This document shows positions 10,459 to 19,738 of a DNA stretch of 64,000 nucleotides, in pieces. The stretch covers positions 1-64,000 of the forward strand of contig CADEDN010000018.1 in assembly GCA_902826095.1 (NCBI GenBank). Direction: 5' to 3'. Source of the stretch: an uncultured Alphaproteobacteria bacterium (GTDB lineage Bacteria; Pseudomonadota; Alphaproteobacteria; Caulobacterales; Parvularculaceae). Below the pieces are notes generated by a model, which made no database searches, was not told the origin of the DNA, and worked only from the letters and a program-made list of their open reading frames with translations. Every line of letters begins with the position of its first letter. Positions within the stretch are counted from its first letter, which is position 1. Both the position numbers and the translations under genes were made by a program.

Positions 10459-13400
10459 ATGGCTGAACGAAACCTTGGATCCTTGAGCGGCTCTGGTGTT
10501 GTTTTCGATACGCTTGGCCCCGGCGACACACTCGACACATTCGAGTTCGCTTTAAGCGCAGATGCAAACATTACGTGGACGTCGTTCCTCGTCGATTTTC
10601 CGACCAGCACTTTCACTTTCAGCGGCGCCTACAGCGCGGGCACGAATGGCATTGCCTGGGGACAGACCTATTCGACGACGCTGCAATACGGCTTTCGCTA
10701 TTCGGTGACGTTCACGGCCGCCAATCCGGAACAGCATCGCCAGGAATTCATCGATGACACAAAAGCCGACGCGTTTGGCATGCTTTCGGACATCGTGGGA
10801 GCGGCAATCGACTTGGGAGAAATTGCGGCGACTTTCGACGACGCGAAGGCCCTCTTCAAAGGCGTCGCAGCCAAGTGGGGGTATGTTGGCACAGCAGTAA
10901 ACGTCACTAACAGGGCCGATTCAATTCAAGCTTCCAGCGATCCGGCGCGCCAGGCCTTCATTGAACTCATCGATTTCCACGTCGAGCTTGGGGCCGCCGC
11001 AGGCGGCGGCGCGCTGGGGACGATCTTGAGCGGCAATCCCGTTGTCGGCGTCCTGGCGGGTTTGGGGTCAGGCTACGTCTACTCTGAATTGCTAAGTGAG
11101 AGCATTCGCGAATTCGCCGGCGCCGCATGGGATGCGGCGAAACAGCTTGGACCCGATGATGATCCGACTGCGGCGCTTGCGGCGATGCTCGAGAGTTTTG
11201 CAGGTGATGTCATCGAGTTCGACGCTGCTTGGTATCTCGGAACTTACGGGGATGCGGCCGCCGCAGTGGCGTCGGGCCTCTATCCCTCGGCATACGCCCA
11301 TTACGTAAATGAGGGCGTCGGCCTCGGCTACTCGCCGAATTCATCAATGGTCCTTTTGACGCCTGCCGATATCGCGCACGCCGACCCGAGCGAAATCGCC
11401 GCGTCGGTCTTCCGGCCGGATGTCTATGACGCCGCCGTCGGCTTGCTTGCCGGCGACGACCTTAGCAATTCCGAATCGCAACTCGTTGACGCGATCAATT
11501 CGACGCGGACGCTCAACAGCCTTGCGACGGTGACGGCGTCGGTCGAATTGACGGCGGTCGCCAATCGGTTCGCCGTCGACCTCGTCCATAATTTCGGCGG
11601 AAACGCGTTTGAAATGCAATTCACGTCCGTTGGATTCGGCGACAACTGGAGCGATCTCTTTGATTTTGCGACGGGCGCGTCCGCCTTCACGCCGGGTTAT
11701 GTCGTTGTCGAACTGTCGAACATCTCGACCGGCAAAGACGCGCTTGCGGCGGCTGCGGCGCTTCTTGGCTCGCCTGCGATCGTCGACGCCGGCTACAATG
11801 CCGTGGGCGTCGGCGAATATGGGGGCGTCTGGATCGTCGTGCTCGGATCGACGCTCGACCCGATCACGACGGCGCCGAACAGCGGTAGCGCCAGTACGAT
11901 CGACCGACGGGGCAATGAACAAGCTGAAGTGTTGGCTCTTGGGACCTGGACAGGGTCGATCGCCGGCGCCGGCGGCGACGATCTCATCTTTGGCAACGCT
12001 GACAACATTGCGAGCCTGCTTGAGGGCGACGACGGCGATGATATCATCAAGTCATTCGGCGGCGATGACTCCTCTTATGGCGGCGCGGGGGCCGATACGA
12101 TCAGCGGCGGCGCCGGCGGCGACCTTTTGAGCGGCGACGGCGAGTCGGATCTCGTCGACGGCGAAGCAGGCGACGATACGCTCGACGGCGGCGCCGGTGA
12201 CGACACGATTATCGGCGGCGCTGGCGCGGATGCGCAGTCCGGCGGCGCCGGCTTTGACAGCGCAAGCTATGCGACCTCGTTTTCCGCAATTAGACTGTCG
12301 CTGACCGATCCGCTGCTCAACGTCGGCGACGCGATCGGCGACACTTTTGATGGGTCGATCGAGGCGATCGTGGGGTCATCTCACGACGATACGCTGGAAG
12401 GCGACGCGCTGAAAAACCTTCTGTTAGGTGCGGCGGGCGCTGATCTAATCGCAGGCCTCAGCGGGGCCGACTCGCTTGACGGCGAGGACGGACTTGACAC
12501 GGTCTTCGGCGGAGACGGCGCCGATATTCTCCGGGGCGGCGGCGGGGACGACGCTGTCGACGGCGGCGCCGGAAATGATTTTGTGGATGGCGGCGACGGG
12601 AACGATCTCATCACCGCGCAGTCAGGGCGCGACACGATCCTTGGCGGGATCGGCAATGACTCGGTCGACGCGGCGGCGGGCGATGATGTGATTGACGGCG
12701 GGGCCGATCAGGACCGGCTGTTCGGCGGCGCGGGGAACGACAGCCTCATCGGCGGCAACGACAAGGACACGCTGCAGGGCGGAACCGAGAACGACACGCT
12801 CGTCGGCGGCAAGGGCTTCGACTTTCTGCTCGGCCAGGACGGCAATGACTCGCTCGACGGCGGCGCGATCGCCGACACCTTGCTCGGCGGCGCCGGCGTC
12901 GACACGTTGCGCGGGGGAGCGGACAATGACCGCCTCCTCGGCGAAGCGCAGCGCGACCAGATCTTCGGCGACGACGGCGACGACATTGTCGACGCCGGGA
13001 CCGGCGATGACAATGTCGACGGCGGCGGCCAGAAGGACAGGATTTTCGGCGGCTCGGGCTTCGACTCGCTCATTGGCGGCGGCGGCAACGACACGCTGCA
13101 AGGCGGCAACGACAATGACACCTTGCAGGGCGGCGCCGGGTTCGACGTGCTCGAAGGCGGCGCCGGCGACGACAGCCTCGACGGCGGCGATTCAAACGAC
13201 TTCATTTTCGGCAATGCCGGCGACGACACGATCATCTTTTCGCTCGGCGGCGACATCGACACGCTGCGCGACTTCACGGCCGGAGCGGCGACCGACGATG
13301 TCATCCGTCTCGTCGGCTTCGGCGCCGCCTTCGACAGTTTCGCCGAAGTGCTCGCGAGCGCGACCGATGACGGGGTCAGCACCACCATCAATTTCGGCGG

Positions 13401-13470
13401 CGGCGACATGCTGATCATCAAGAACGTGCTGGTCAGTCAGCTCGACGCGAGTGACTTCGAGTTTGGTTAA
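10459..13470 (+). CDS. RTX-2: CAP/SCP-like domain fused to RTX repeats
   Basis: Predicted T1SS substrate of 1003 aa. Residues 1-120 are beta-rich and unknown. Residues ~254-298 carry a WYLxxYxDA...HYVNEGVGLGYSPN unit of the kind found in many bacterial exoproteins. Residues ~330-475 look like a CAP (SCP/PR-1) domain: a DAINSTRTLNSL helix, AVANRFAVDLVH, then GSPAIVDAGYNAVGVGEYGG-W. The His that normally follows the SP of the second CAP signature is missing. RTX repeats start at ~500. From about 12613 (residue ~719) to the end it carries the in-phase 288-residue cassette shared with RTX-8 and RTX-15. GGGAGG precedes ATG 10459. Confidence 0.8.
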   Translation: MAERNLGSLSGSGVVFDTLGPGDTLDTFEFALSADANITWTSFLVDFPTSTFTFSGAYSAGTNGIAWGQTYSTTLQYGFRYSVTFTAANPEQHRQEFIDDTKADAFGMLSDIVGAAIDLGEIAATFDDAKALFKGVAAKWGYVGTAVNVTNRADSIQASSDPARQAFIELIDFHVELGAAAGGGALGTILSGNPVVGVLAGLGSGYVYSELLSESIREFAGAAWDAAKQLGPDDDPTAALAAMLESFAGDVIEFDAAWYLGTYGDAAAAVASGLYPSAYAHYVNEGVGLGYSPNSSMVLLTPADIAHADPSEIAASVFRPDVYDAAVGLLAGDDLSNSESQLVDAINSTRTLNSLATVTASVELTAVANRFAVDLVHNFGGNAFEMQFTSVGFGDNWSDLFDFATGASAFTPGYVVVELSNISTGKDALAAAAALLGSPAIVDAGYNAVGVGEYGGVWIVVLGSTLDPITTAPNSGSASTIDRRGNEQAEVLALGTWTGSIAGAGGDDLIFGNADNIASLLEGDDGDDIIKSFGGDDSSYGGAGADTISGGAGGDLLSGDGESDLVDGEAGDDTLDGGAGDDTIIGGAGADAQSGGAGFDSASYATSFSAIRLSLTDPLLNVGDAIGDTFDGSIEAIVGSSHDDTLEGDALKNLLLGAAGADLIAGLSGADSLDGEDGLDTVFGGDGADILRGGGGDDAVDGGAGNDFVDGGDGNDLITAQSGRDTILGGIGNDSVDAAAGDDVIDGGADQDRLFGGAGNDSLIGGNDKDTLQGGTENDTLVGGKGFDFLLGQDGNDSLDGGAIADTLLGGAGVDTLRGGADNDRLLGEAQRDQIFGDDGDDIVDAGTGDDNVDGGGQKDRIFGGSGFDSLIGGGGNDTLQGGNDNDTLQGGAGFDVLEGGAGDDSLDGGDSNDFIFGNAGDDTIIFSLGGDIDTLRDFTAGAATDDVIRLVGFGAAFDSFAEVLASATDDGVSTTINFGGGDMLIIKNVLVSQLDASDFEFG

Positions 13471-13643
13471 CGGCGCGCCCGCCGACGCCGGCGTTGGACG
13501 CTAACGCCGTCGAATACACGCGTCCGGTGTGATTTTCATCACAACTGAACGGCAATCGGCGCTGGACTGGCGCTGATGGCGCCGTATTGTCCCGGCAGGC
13601 GACCGCCTCACGCAGATTGGCGGCGCAAACTGGAGGTTTTCCC

Positions 13644-16600
13644 ATGCCCGCGACACCCGGCGACGACTTTCTCGTATTGACGACAGGCGATGACGTTCTC
13701 GACGCGCTCGCCGGAAATGATTTTGTCGAAGGGATCGAAGGCGACGACAGCATTTTCGGGAATGACGGATTTGATTCGCTTTTCGGCGGCGCCGGAAACG
13801 ACACGCTCGATGGCGGCAATGACGCTGATAATCTTGACGGCGGAGCGGACAATGACTCGCTGTTTGGCGGCGCCGGCGCCGACCAGCTGAACGGCGGCGC
13901 CGGCGACGACGAGATGTTCGGCGGCGCGGGGTTCGACACGTTTGAAGTCAATCCGCTGGTCGGCGGGTCGTCCGTCGATCACATCGCCGATCTTGAAGCC
14001 GGCGAATCGATCTTTGTCGGCTCGGGACCGCTGACATCGCGCGAGCCGGAATTCTACTCGATCTTCATAGGAACGGCGGCGTTCAGCGGGACGGTCGGCG
14101 AAATCCGCTACTCTACCGGCGGCGGGACGACCATGATCGAAGTCGACGCCGACGGCGACGCGCTCGCCGATTACACGACGATGATCGACAATGGCGAATT
14201 CGCGCTCCGGGCGACAACCGGCTCCGCGACCGTCCTCGAAATCGACAGCCTTTATGGCGGCGCCGCGACGGCCGGCGATGATACGATCGGCGGATCGAAC
14301 GGCGCCGATTTCATCGACGGCGGGCTCGGCGTCGACAATCTGCGCGGCGCCGCCGGCAATGACACGCTGATGGGCGGAGACAATGACGACAACCTTGACG
14401 GCATGCTCGGAAACGATTCGCTCGACGGCGGGCTCGGCGATGATTTTCTGAGCGCCGGCCGCGGAAACGACACCGCCATCGGCGGCGACGGAACGGACAC
14501 GCTCGCCCTCAATTTCGAGTTCGGCGACCAGATCAATCTGATCGTCACCGACAGTTTGATTTCAGAGCTCGTCTCGGGCGAATCCGTGGTCGTCAGCGGC
14601 GTCGAAAATTTCTTTCTCTCGCAGCGGCTTGCGGGCGATTTCGATGATCGCTTCGACGGCTCGGCGGCGACATTCTCGCTGCTGATCTTTGCGGGCGCGG
14701 GCGACGACGTCATTATCGGCGGCTCCGGGAACGACATCAATCTCGAAGGCGATTCAGGGCGGGACACGCTGGCCGGCGGCCTTGGCGCCGATGTTTTCGA
14801 CTATGACTATTTTTACGAGATCGATTCAGTCGGCGACGTCATCGTCGATTTCGAGACAGGCGACTCGATCGACTTCCGCAGCATGGAAGTCGACATCCCA
14901 TTCGGCGAAGGCGTCCCGATCACCTTCATCGGCGCGGCGATCTTCACCGGCGCCGTCGGGGAATTGAGATATCAGAAAACAGGCGGCGTCACGGTCGTCG
15001 AGCTTGATTCAGACGGCGATGCGATCGCCGATGGGCGGATCACGCTCGCAAACGGCGAATTCGATCTCGCGGAACTGACGGCGGGATCGCCGCGGCTCGT
15101 GATCGCCTCGGATTCGGCGACCGAGGGCGCCGATGACATTGTCGGAACGAACGGCGCTGACGTCATCGACGCGCTCGGCGGCGCCGATACGGTGCAGGGC
15201 CTTGGCGGCGACGACGTCATCGACGGCGGGTCGGCGGACGACAGCCTGCTTGGCGGCGACGGCCTCGATGTCATCAATGGCGGCCACGGCCTTGACCAAT
15301 TGTTCGGCGGCGCCGGCGATGACGTGCTGAACGGCGGGACCGAAAGCGACATCCTGACGGGCGGCGCGGGATGCGACAGTTTCCAATTTGATCCGCTTGG
15401 TTCAACCATCGATTTCATCACCGATTTCGAAGCGGGCGACTCGATCGAACTTGGCGGAACGGGCGGCACGTCGAAGGATCCTGGCGCCGAGCTTTTGACC
15501 TTTATCGGCACGGCGGCGTTCTCGAATGCGGCGGGGGAGGTTCGCTATTCGACCGGCGCGGGCGTCACCCTCATCGAAGTCGACATCGACGGCGACGGCG
15601 CCGCCGATCAGCAGATCCAGATCAACAACGGCGAATTCAGCCTGAGAACGACGATACCGGGCGGTCCGACGCTGATTGCGGCGGGCGCCTTTGGGACGAC
15701 GACGACGGGCGACGACAAGATATTCGGATCGATGGGCGCCGACACGGTCGACGGCGGCCTCGGCTCCGACGTTCTCTGGGGCATGGAGGGCGACGACAGC
15801 GTCACGGGCGGCGACGGCGACGACTTCATCCAGGAGCATATCGGCAACGACACGATTGACGGCGGCGCCGGCTTCGACAGCGTGACGCATTTCTATGGAG
15901 AGGCGATCAATCTCATCGTCACGGATTCCGCTATCGTCAACACGCTGACTGGCGAGACCGATCTCATCTCGAATATTGAGCGCCTGTTCCTCACCAATCG
16001 GCTTGCGCCGCCGTCGAACGACACGCTCTCCGCTGTCGCGGCGACGATCGCGGTCGATCTTCACGCCGGCGCCGGCGACGACATCATCATTGGCGGAACG
16101 AATGTCGACAATATCGAGGGCGACAACGGTTCCGACACGCTGACCGGCGGTCTTTCAGGCGATCGTTTCGATTTCGACTACCTGACCGAAGTTGACGACG
16201 ACTTCATCACCGACCTCGAAGTCGGCGATTTTGTCGATCTCGTCCAGATCAATCAATTGGGCGAAGCGGGCGATCCTGACGGCGACGATCTGACTTTCAT
16301 CGGAACCGCGGCGTTCACCGGCGCTGCCGGCCAGATGCGCTATTCAACGGGCGGCGGCCAGACGATCGTCGAAATCGACGAGGATGGAGACGGCTTCTCC
16401 GATCACCGGATCATCATCGGCAGCGGCGAATTCAATCTTGAGGAGACGGCGCCTGACTCCGCGCGACTGCGGATCGTCGCCGGCGCCGCGACCGCGGCGG
16501 CGGACAACATCGTCGGCACGAACCGCGCGGAATCGATTGACGGCCTTGACGGCGCCGACACGGTGCAAGGTCTTGGCGGCAATGACACGCTTGTCGGCGG

Positions 16601-17369
16601 CGCGGGCGCGGACAAGCTGAACGGCGGCGCGGGGCGCGACAGCCTCGACGGCGGCAACGGGAACGACACGCTGCTCGGCGGCGCCGACAGCGACACAATG
16701 TCGGGCGGCAAGGGATTTGACTACGCCAGCGGCGGCGACGGCGCGGATTCAATCCTCGGCGGCGATCTCGCCGATACGCTTTTGGGCGACGCTGGAAACG
16801 ATGTTCTGCGCGGCGGCGCCGCCAATGACCAGATCAATGGCGGCGCGCAGCGCGATCAGATCTTCGGAGATGACGGAGATGACATCGTCGACGCCGGAAC
16901 AGGCGATGACACGGTCGACGGCGGCACCGGGCGCGATCGCGCCTTTGGCGGCTCCGGCGCGGATTCGCTGGTCGGCGGCGGCGGCAACGACACGCTGCAA
17001 GGCGGCAATGACGCTGATGCGCTGCTCGGCGGAAACGGTTTCGATATTCTCGAAGGCGGCGCCGGCGATGACACGTTGAATGGCGGCGATTCAAATGACG
17101 TCATTTTCGGTCAGGCCGGCAACGACATGATCGTCTTCCAGAAAACCGGCGATGTCGACACCCTGCGCGACTTCACGGCGGGCGCGGGCGTCGGCGACGT
17201 CATTCGCCTGATCGGCTTTGGGACGGCGTTTGACAGTTTCGCCGAAGTGCTCGCGGCGGCGACGGACGACGGCGTCAACACGACGATCAATTTCGGCGCT
17301 GGCGACGTGCTGATCCTGAGGGGCGTTCTTGTCAGTCAGCTTAACGCGGATGATTTCATTTTTGGATAA
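13644..17369 (+). CDS. RTX-3: internally duplicated repeat protein with four M10-C-like modules
   Basis: 1241-aa secreted repeat protein without a recognisable catalytic domain. Between RTX blocks it holds four copies of a ~95-residue module A (LTFIGTAAFxGxxGEIRYSTGGG...IEVDxDGDxxAD...NGEF; near nt 13975, 14830, 15405 and 16195), resembling the serralysin C-terminal beta domain. It also holds two copies of module B (INLIVTDSxI...LxxRLA; near 14520 and 15905). The order A-B-A, A-B-A shows one large tandem duplication. The constant cassette runs from ~16610 to the end. Start: GGAGG lies 7 nt before ATG 13644; an upstream in-frame start at 13587 precedes that site. Confidence 0.82.
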   Translation: MPATPGDDFLVLTTGDDVLDALAGNDFVEGIEGDDSIFGNDGFDSLFGGAGNDTLDGGNDADNLDGGADNDSLFGGAGADQLNGGAGDDEMFGGAGFDTFEVNPLVGGSSVDHIADLEAGESIFVGSGPLTSREPEFYSIFIGTAAFSGTVGEIRYSTGGGTTMIEVDADGDALADYTTMIDNGEFALRATTGSATVLEIDSLYGGAATAGDDTIGGSNGADFIDGGLGVDNLRGAAGNDTLMGGDNDDNLDGMLGNDSLDGGLGDDFLSAGRGNDTAIGGDGTDTLALNFEFGDQINLIVTDSLISELVSGESVVVSGVENFFLSQRLAGDFDDRFDGSAATFSLLIFAGAGDDVIIGGSGNDINLEGDSGRDTLAGGLGADVFDYDYFYEIDSVGDVIVDFETGDSIDFRSMEVDIPFGEGVPITFIGAAIFTGAVGELRYQKTGGVTVVELDSDGDAIADGRITLANGEFDLAELTAGSPRLVIASDSATEGADDIVGTNGADVIDALGGADTVQGLGGDDVIDGGSADDSLLGGDGLDVINGGHGLDQLFGGAGDDVLNGGTESDILTGGAGCDSFQFDPLGSTIDFITDFEAGDSIELGGTGGTSKDPGAELLTFIGTAAFSNAAGEVRYSTGAGVTLIEVDIDGDGAADQQIQINNGEFSLRTTIPGGPTLIAAGAFGTTTTGDDKIFGSMGADTVDGGLGSDVLWGMEGDDSVTGGDGDDFIQEHIGNDTIDGGAGFDSVTHFYGEAINLIVTDSAIVNTLTGETDLISNIERLFLTNRLAPPSNDTLSAVAATIAVDLHAGAGDDIIIGGTNVDNIEGDNGSDTLTGGLSGDRFDFDYLTEVDDDFITDLEVGDFVDLVQINQLGEAGDPDGDDLTFIGTAAFTGAAGQMRYSTGGGQTIVEIDEDGDGFSDHRIIIGSGEFNLEETAPDSARLRIVAGAATAAADNIVGTNRAESIDGLDGADTVQGLGGNDTLVGGAGADKLNGGAGRDSLDGGNGNDTLLGGADSDTMSGGKGFDYASGGDGADSILGGDLADTLLGDAGNDVLRGGAANDQINGGAQRDQIFGDDGDDIVDAGTGDDTVDGGTGRDRAFGGSGADSLVGGGGNDTLQGGNDADALLGGNGFDILEGGAGDDTLNGGDSNDVIFGQAGNDMIVFQKTGDVDTLRDFTAGAGVGDVIRLIGFGTAFDSFAEVLAAATDDGVNTTINFGAGDVLILRGVLVSQLNADDFIFG

Positions 17370-17433
17370 AACGGGACGCCGCCGGCGGTCCGCGGGAACG
17401 GGATCCGGCAAGGGCGGCTTTTAACCGCGGCTA

Positions 17434-17482
17434 GCGCGGGTTGCAGCGAAAGCGGATTCCGGTTTCGCGTCGCAACCCGCGC
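17434..17482. repeat. Intergenic hairpin with nested stem
   Basis: GCGCGGGTTGC pairs with GCAACCCGCGC (11 bp). The loop contains a second stem, GCGAAA/TTTCGC, around GCGGATTCCGG. This resembles palindromic intergenic elements scattered in alphaproteobacterial genomes. It may also stop RTX-3 transcription, although only an A-tract follows on this strand. Confidence 0.5.
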
Positions 17483-17495
17483 CCCAAAAAATCGA

Positions 17496-17533
17496 CAGCG
17501 CGCGAACCGATTCAATCGGTTCGCAACGCGCTG
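17496..17533. repeat. Second intergenic hairpin between RTX-3 and RTX-4
   Basis: CAGCGCG and CGAACCGATT pair with AATCGGTTCG and CGCGCTG to give an almost uninterrupted stem of about 17 bp with a tiny loop. Together with the preceding hairpin it fills most of the 325-nt gap between RTX-3 and RTX-4. The rest of that gap shows nothing recognisable. Confidence 0.5.
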
Positions 17534-17694
17534 TAGCGCGCGTCGCGCGTTTCAAGCGAGGCCCGTCGTCGGCGCACCTTGCGCCCGCGCGCCGTCGCGC
17601 GTAAAGTCGCCCCCGATTTCATTTCCGATGATTGTTGCGTTTCGCCGCGGGCCGCGTTCCGGCCCGCCATCAATTGCGACGCATGGAGCGGGGC

Positions 17695-19464
17695 ATGACG
17701 ACTTTCTCAATTCTTGAACACGCATCAGTCGCCGCCAGCGGCGTCTCCGCGAGCGTCGTTGCGTTGATCAAGGACGGCATTCTCGACGCCGGTGAAATCT
17801 GGAACCGGTACTTCGTCCAGGGCGCCGCCGACATCAAGATCGAACTGAAGTTTGAAGACCTCGGCGGATCGACGCTGGCGATCGGCGGCACGTCGTTTCA
17901 CTTCACGGGAACGGAAGGTCCGGGCCAGGAAATCTGGAAGATCGACTCGGCCGAGGAGTTCATCACCGGCGCCGAGTTCGACATCGGCGGCGACACGATT
18001 GACATCACCATCCGCATTGACACGCCGTCCATTCTCAGCGGCGAATTTTACTTTGATCCGGATCCGTTCCTGCGAACGGCCGCAATTCCCTTTGGAAAAT
18101 CGGATTTCATCAGCCTGATGCTGCATGAAATCGCGCACGGACTCGGCTTCCTTGGAAGCGTCGCCGGCGAGCCTGGCCTCATCGACGGCGCCGGGCCGGA
18201 CATCACGCCGTTCGATGACAATGTCGACCTCATCAGCGGCGACCGGTTTTTTGTCGGACCGCTGGCGACAGCGATCTATGGCGGCGCGATCCCGCTTGAT
18301 CCTGGATCCTTGAGCCATATCGCCGACGCCGGCGACGGCGGATTTGAGAATCTGATGGATCCAAGCCTCACGAGCGGAACGCGGATGTTCATTTTGCCGC
18401 TCCATGTCGCAATGTTCGAAGACATGGGATTGCCGGTGCGGAAAATCACCGCCGCCTCTGACAGTCTTTACGGCTACGATGCGTATGCTGATGTCGTCAG
18501 CCTGCTCGACGGATCGGACTTTTTCGACGCTCTCGGCGGGGCGGATTGGGTCGACGCAGGGGTCGGTAACGACACCGTCAAAGGCGGCGACGGCGCGGAT
18601 ACGCTGCTTGGCGGGGCCGGGCGAGACTCGATCCTCGGCGAGAGCGGCGTCGATGCGATTGACGCCGCGGCGGGCGATGACACTGTCGACGGCGGCGGCG
18701 ACAATGATTCTGTCTCGGGCGGGACTGGCCACGACAGGCTCATCGGCGGCAATGGGAATGACACGGTTTCCGGGGCGGTCGGCCGGGACACGCTGACCGG
18801 CGGCAAGGGCTATGATTATCTCCTTGGCGGCGATGACGCCGACTCGCTCGACGGCGGCGACCTCGCTGATACGCTGCTTGGCGACGCTTCCACCGATACG
18901 CTTCGCGGCGGCGCCGACTCCGATCTTCTCTACGGCGGCTCGCAGCGCGATTCCATTTTCGGGGATGACGGCGACGATGTGATCGATGCTGGAACCGGCG
19001 ACGACATTCTCGACGGCGGCGGGCAGAAGGACAGGGCGTTCGGCGGCTCCGGCGCCGATTCAGTGAGCGGCGGCGGCGGCAACGACATCGTCCAGGGCGG
19101 TAACGACAATGATACGCTCTCCGGCGGCGCCGGTTTCGACGTGCTTGAGGGCGGCGACGGCGATGATTCTCTCGATGGCGGCGATTTGAACGACGTCTTC
19201 TTCGGCGGCGCCGGGAATGATACGATCGTCTTCTCCCTCGGCGGCGACATCGACACGCTGCGCGACTTTACGGCAGGCGCTGGCGTCGGCGACGTCATTC
19301 GCCTGATCGGCTTCGGCGCGGCGTTTGATACGTTCGCGGAGGTTCTCGCCGCGGCGACCGACAACGGCGTCGATACGACGATCAGTTTTGGCGCGGGGGA
19401 TATTCTTGTCCTTCGCGGCGTCCTTGTCGGCGCTCTCAGCGCGGACGATTTCACCTACGGGTAG
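17695..19464 (+). CDS. RTX-4: HExxH metallopeptidase-like domain with RTX repeats
   Basis: 589-aa predicted exoprotein. Residues 1-240 form a peptidase-like domain with HEIAHGLGFLG (H144, E145, H148; Gly at the third-ligand position), then LSHIAD (H208) and NLMDP (M221) before the FEDMG end. This is the same domain type as RTX-1 and RTX-14, but clearly diverged in sequence. RTX repeats begin near 275. From ~18625 the protein follows the constant cassette (GKGYDYLLGG, SQRDSIFGDDGDD, QKDRAFGGSG) and ends ADDFTYG. Start: GGAGCGGGG directly precedes ATG 17695; two upstream in-frame ATGs lack such a site. Confidence 0.83.
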   Translation: MTTFSILEHASVAASGVSASVVALIKDGILDAGEIWNRYFVQGAADIKIELKFEDLGGSTLAIGGTSFHFTGTEGPGQEIWKIDSAEEFITGAEFDIGGDTIDITIRIDTPSILSGEFYFDPDPFLRTAAIPFGKSDFISLMLHEIAHGLGFLGSVAGEPGLIDGAGPDITPFDDNVDLISGDRFFVGPLATAIYGGAIPLDPGSLSHIADAGDGGFENLMDPSLTSGTRMFILPLHVAMFEDMGLPVRKITAASDSLYGYDAYADVVSLLDGSDFFDALGGADWVDAGVGNDTVKGGDGADTLLGGAGRDSILGESGVDAIDAAAGDDTVDGGGDNDSVSGGTGHDRLIGGNGNDTVSGAVGRDTLTGGKGYDYLLGGDDADSLDGGDLADTLLGDASTDTLRGGADSDLLYGGSQRDSIFGDDGDDVIDAGTGDDILDGGGQKDRAFGGSGADSVSGGGGNDIVQGGNDNDTLSGGAGFDVLEGGDGDDSLDGGDLNDVFFGGAGNDTIVFSLGGDIDTLRDFTAGAGVGDVIRLIGFGAAFDTFAEVLAAATDNGVDTTISFGAGDILVLRGVLVGALSADDFTYG

Positions 19465-19539
19465 ACTGTGCGCAATTGCAACGAAGGCGCGCCAATGCTG
19501 CGGCGCCGCAAGTTTTCGCGCTTGATTGGCGCGACGAAG

Positions 19540-19559
19540 CCGTTAATAATCCTTAACGG
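19540..19559. promoter_or_regulatory. Palindrome upstream of RTX-5
   Basis: CCGTTAA, 6 nt, TTAACGG: an inverted repeat in an AT-rich patch between RTX-4 and RTX-5, about 180 nt before the RTX-5 start. The shape suits a dimeric repressor site. No regulator is encoded nearby, so this is only a candidate. Confidence 0.3.
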
Positions 19560-19605
19560 ACACGCGAGGGGAGCGATTTCAAAAAGCATAGGTAGCGATT
19601 ACTAA

Positions 19606-19634
19606 TACAGCGGCGGCTATCGGCGGCCGCTGTA
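19606..19634. terminator. Hairpin between RTX-4 and RTX-5
   Basis: TACAGCGGC and GCCGCTGTA pair over an 11-nt loop. The downstream sequence is only mildly T-rich, so it could be a weak terminator for RTX-4 or a leader structure for RTX-5. Confidence 0.35.
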
Positions 19635-19738
19635 GTCTATTCCCCTCTGGCTTGTTCTTTGACGCGCACAAGGTGCGCTGAAAGAGAAACAGCGATTGCT
19701 GCGCTCAGTAGCGACGCGAATAAGACAGGGAGACCATA

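Noticed and set aside
10122-10616. Minus-strand open frame upstream of RTX-2
   Set aside because: Overlaps the well-supported RTX-2 start and has no family resemblance or start signal.
12050-13200. Regular short GC-rich DNA repeats that could suggest a CRISPR array or minisatellite
   Set aside because: The period is 27 nt in frame and encodes GGxGxDxL nonapeptides; there are no unique spacers between identical repeats and no cas genes.
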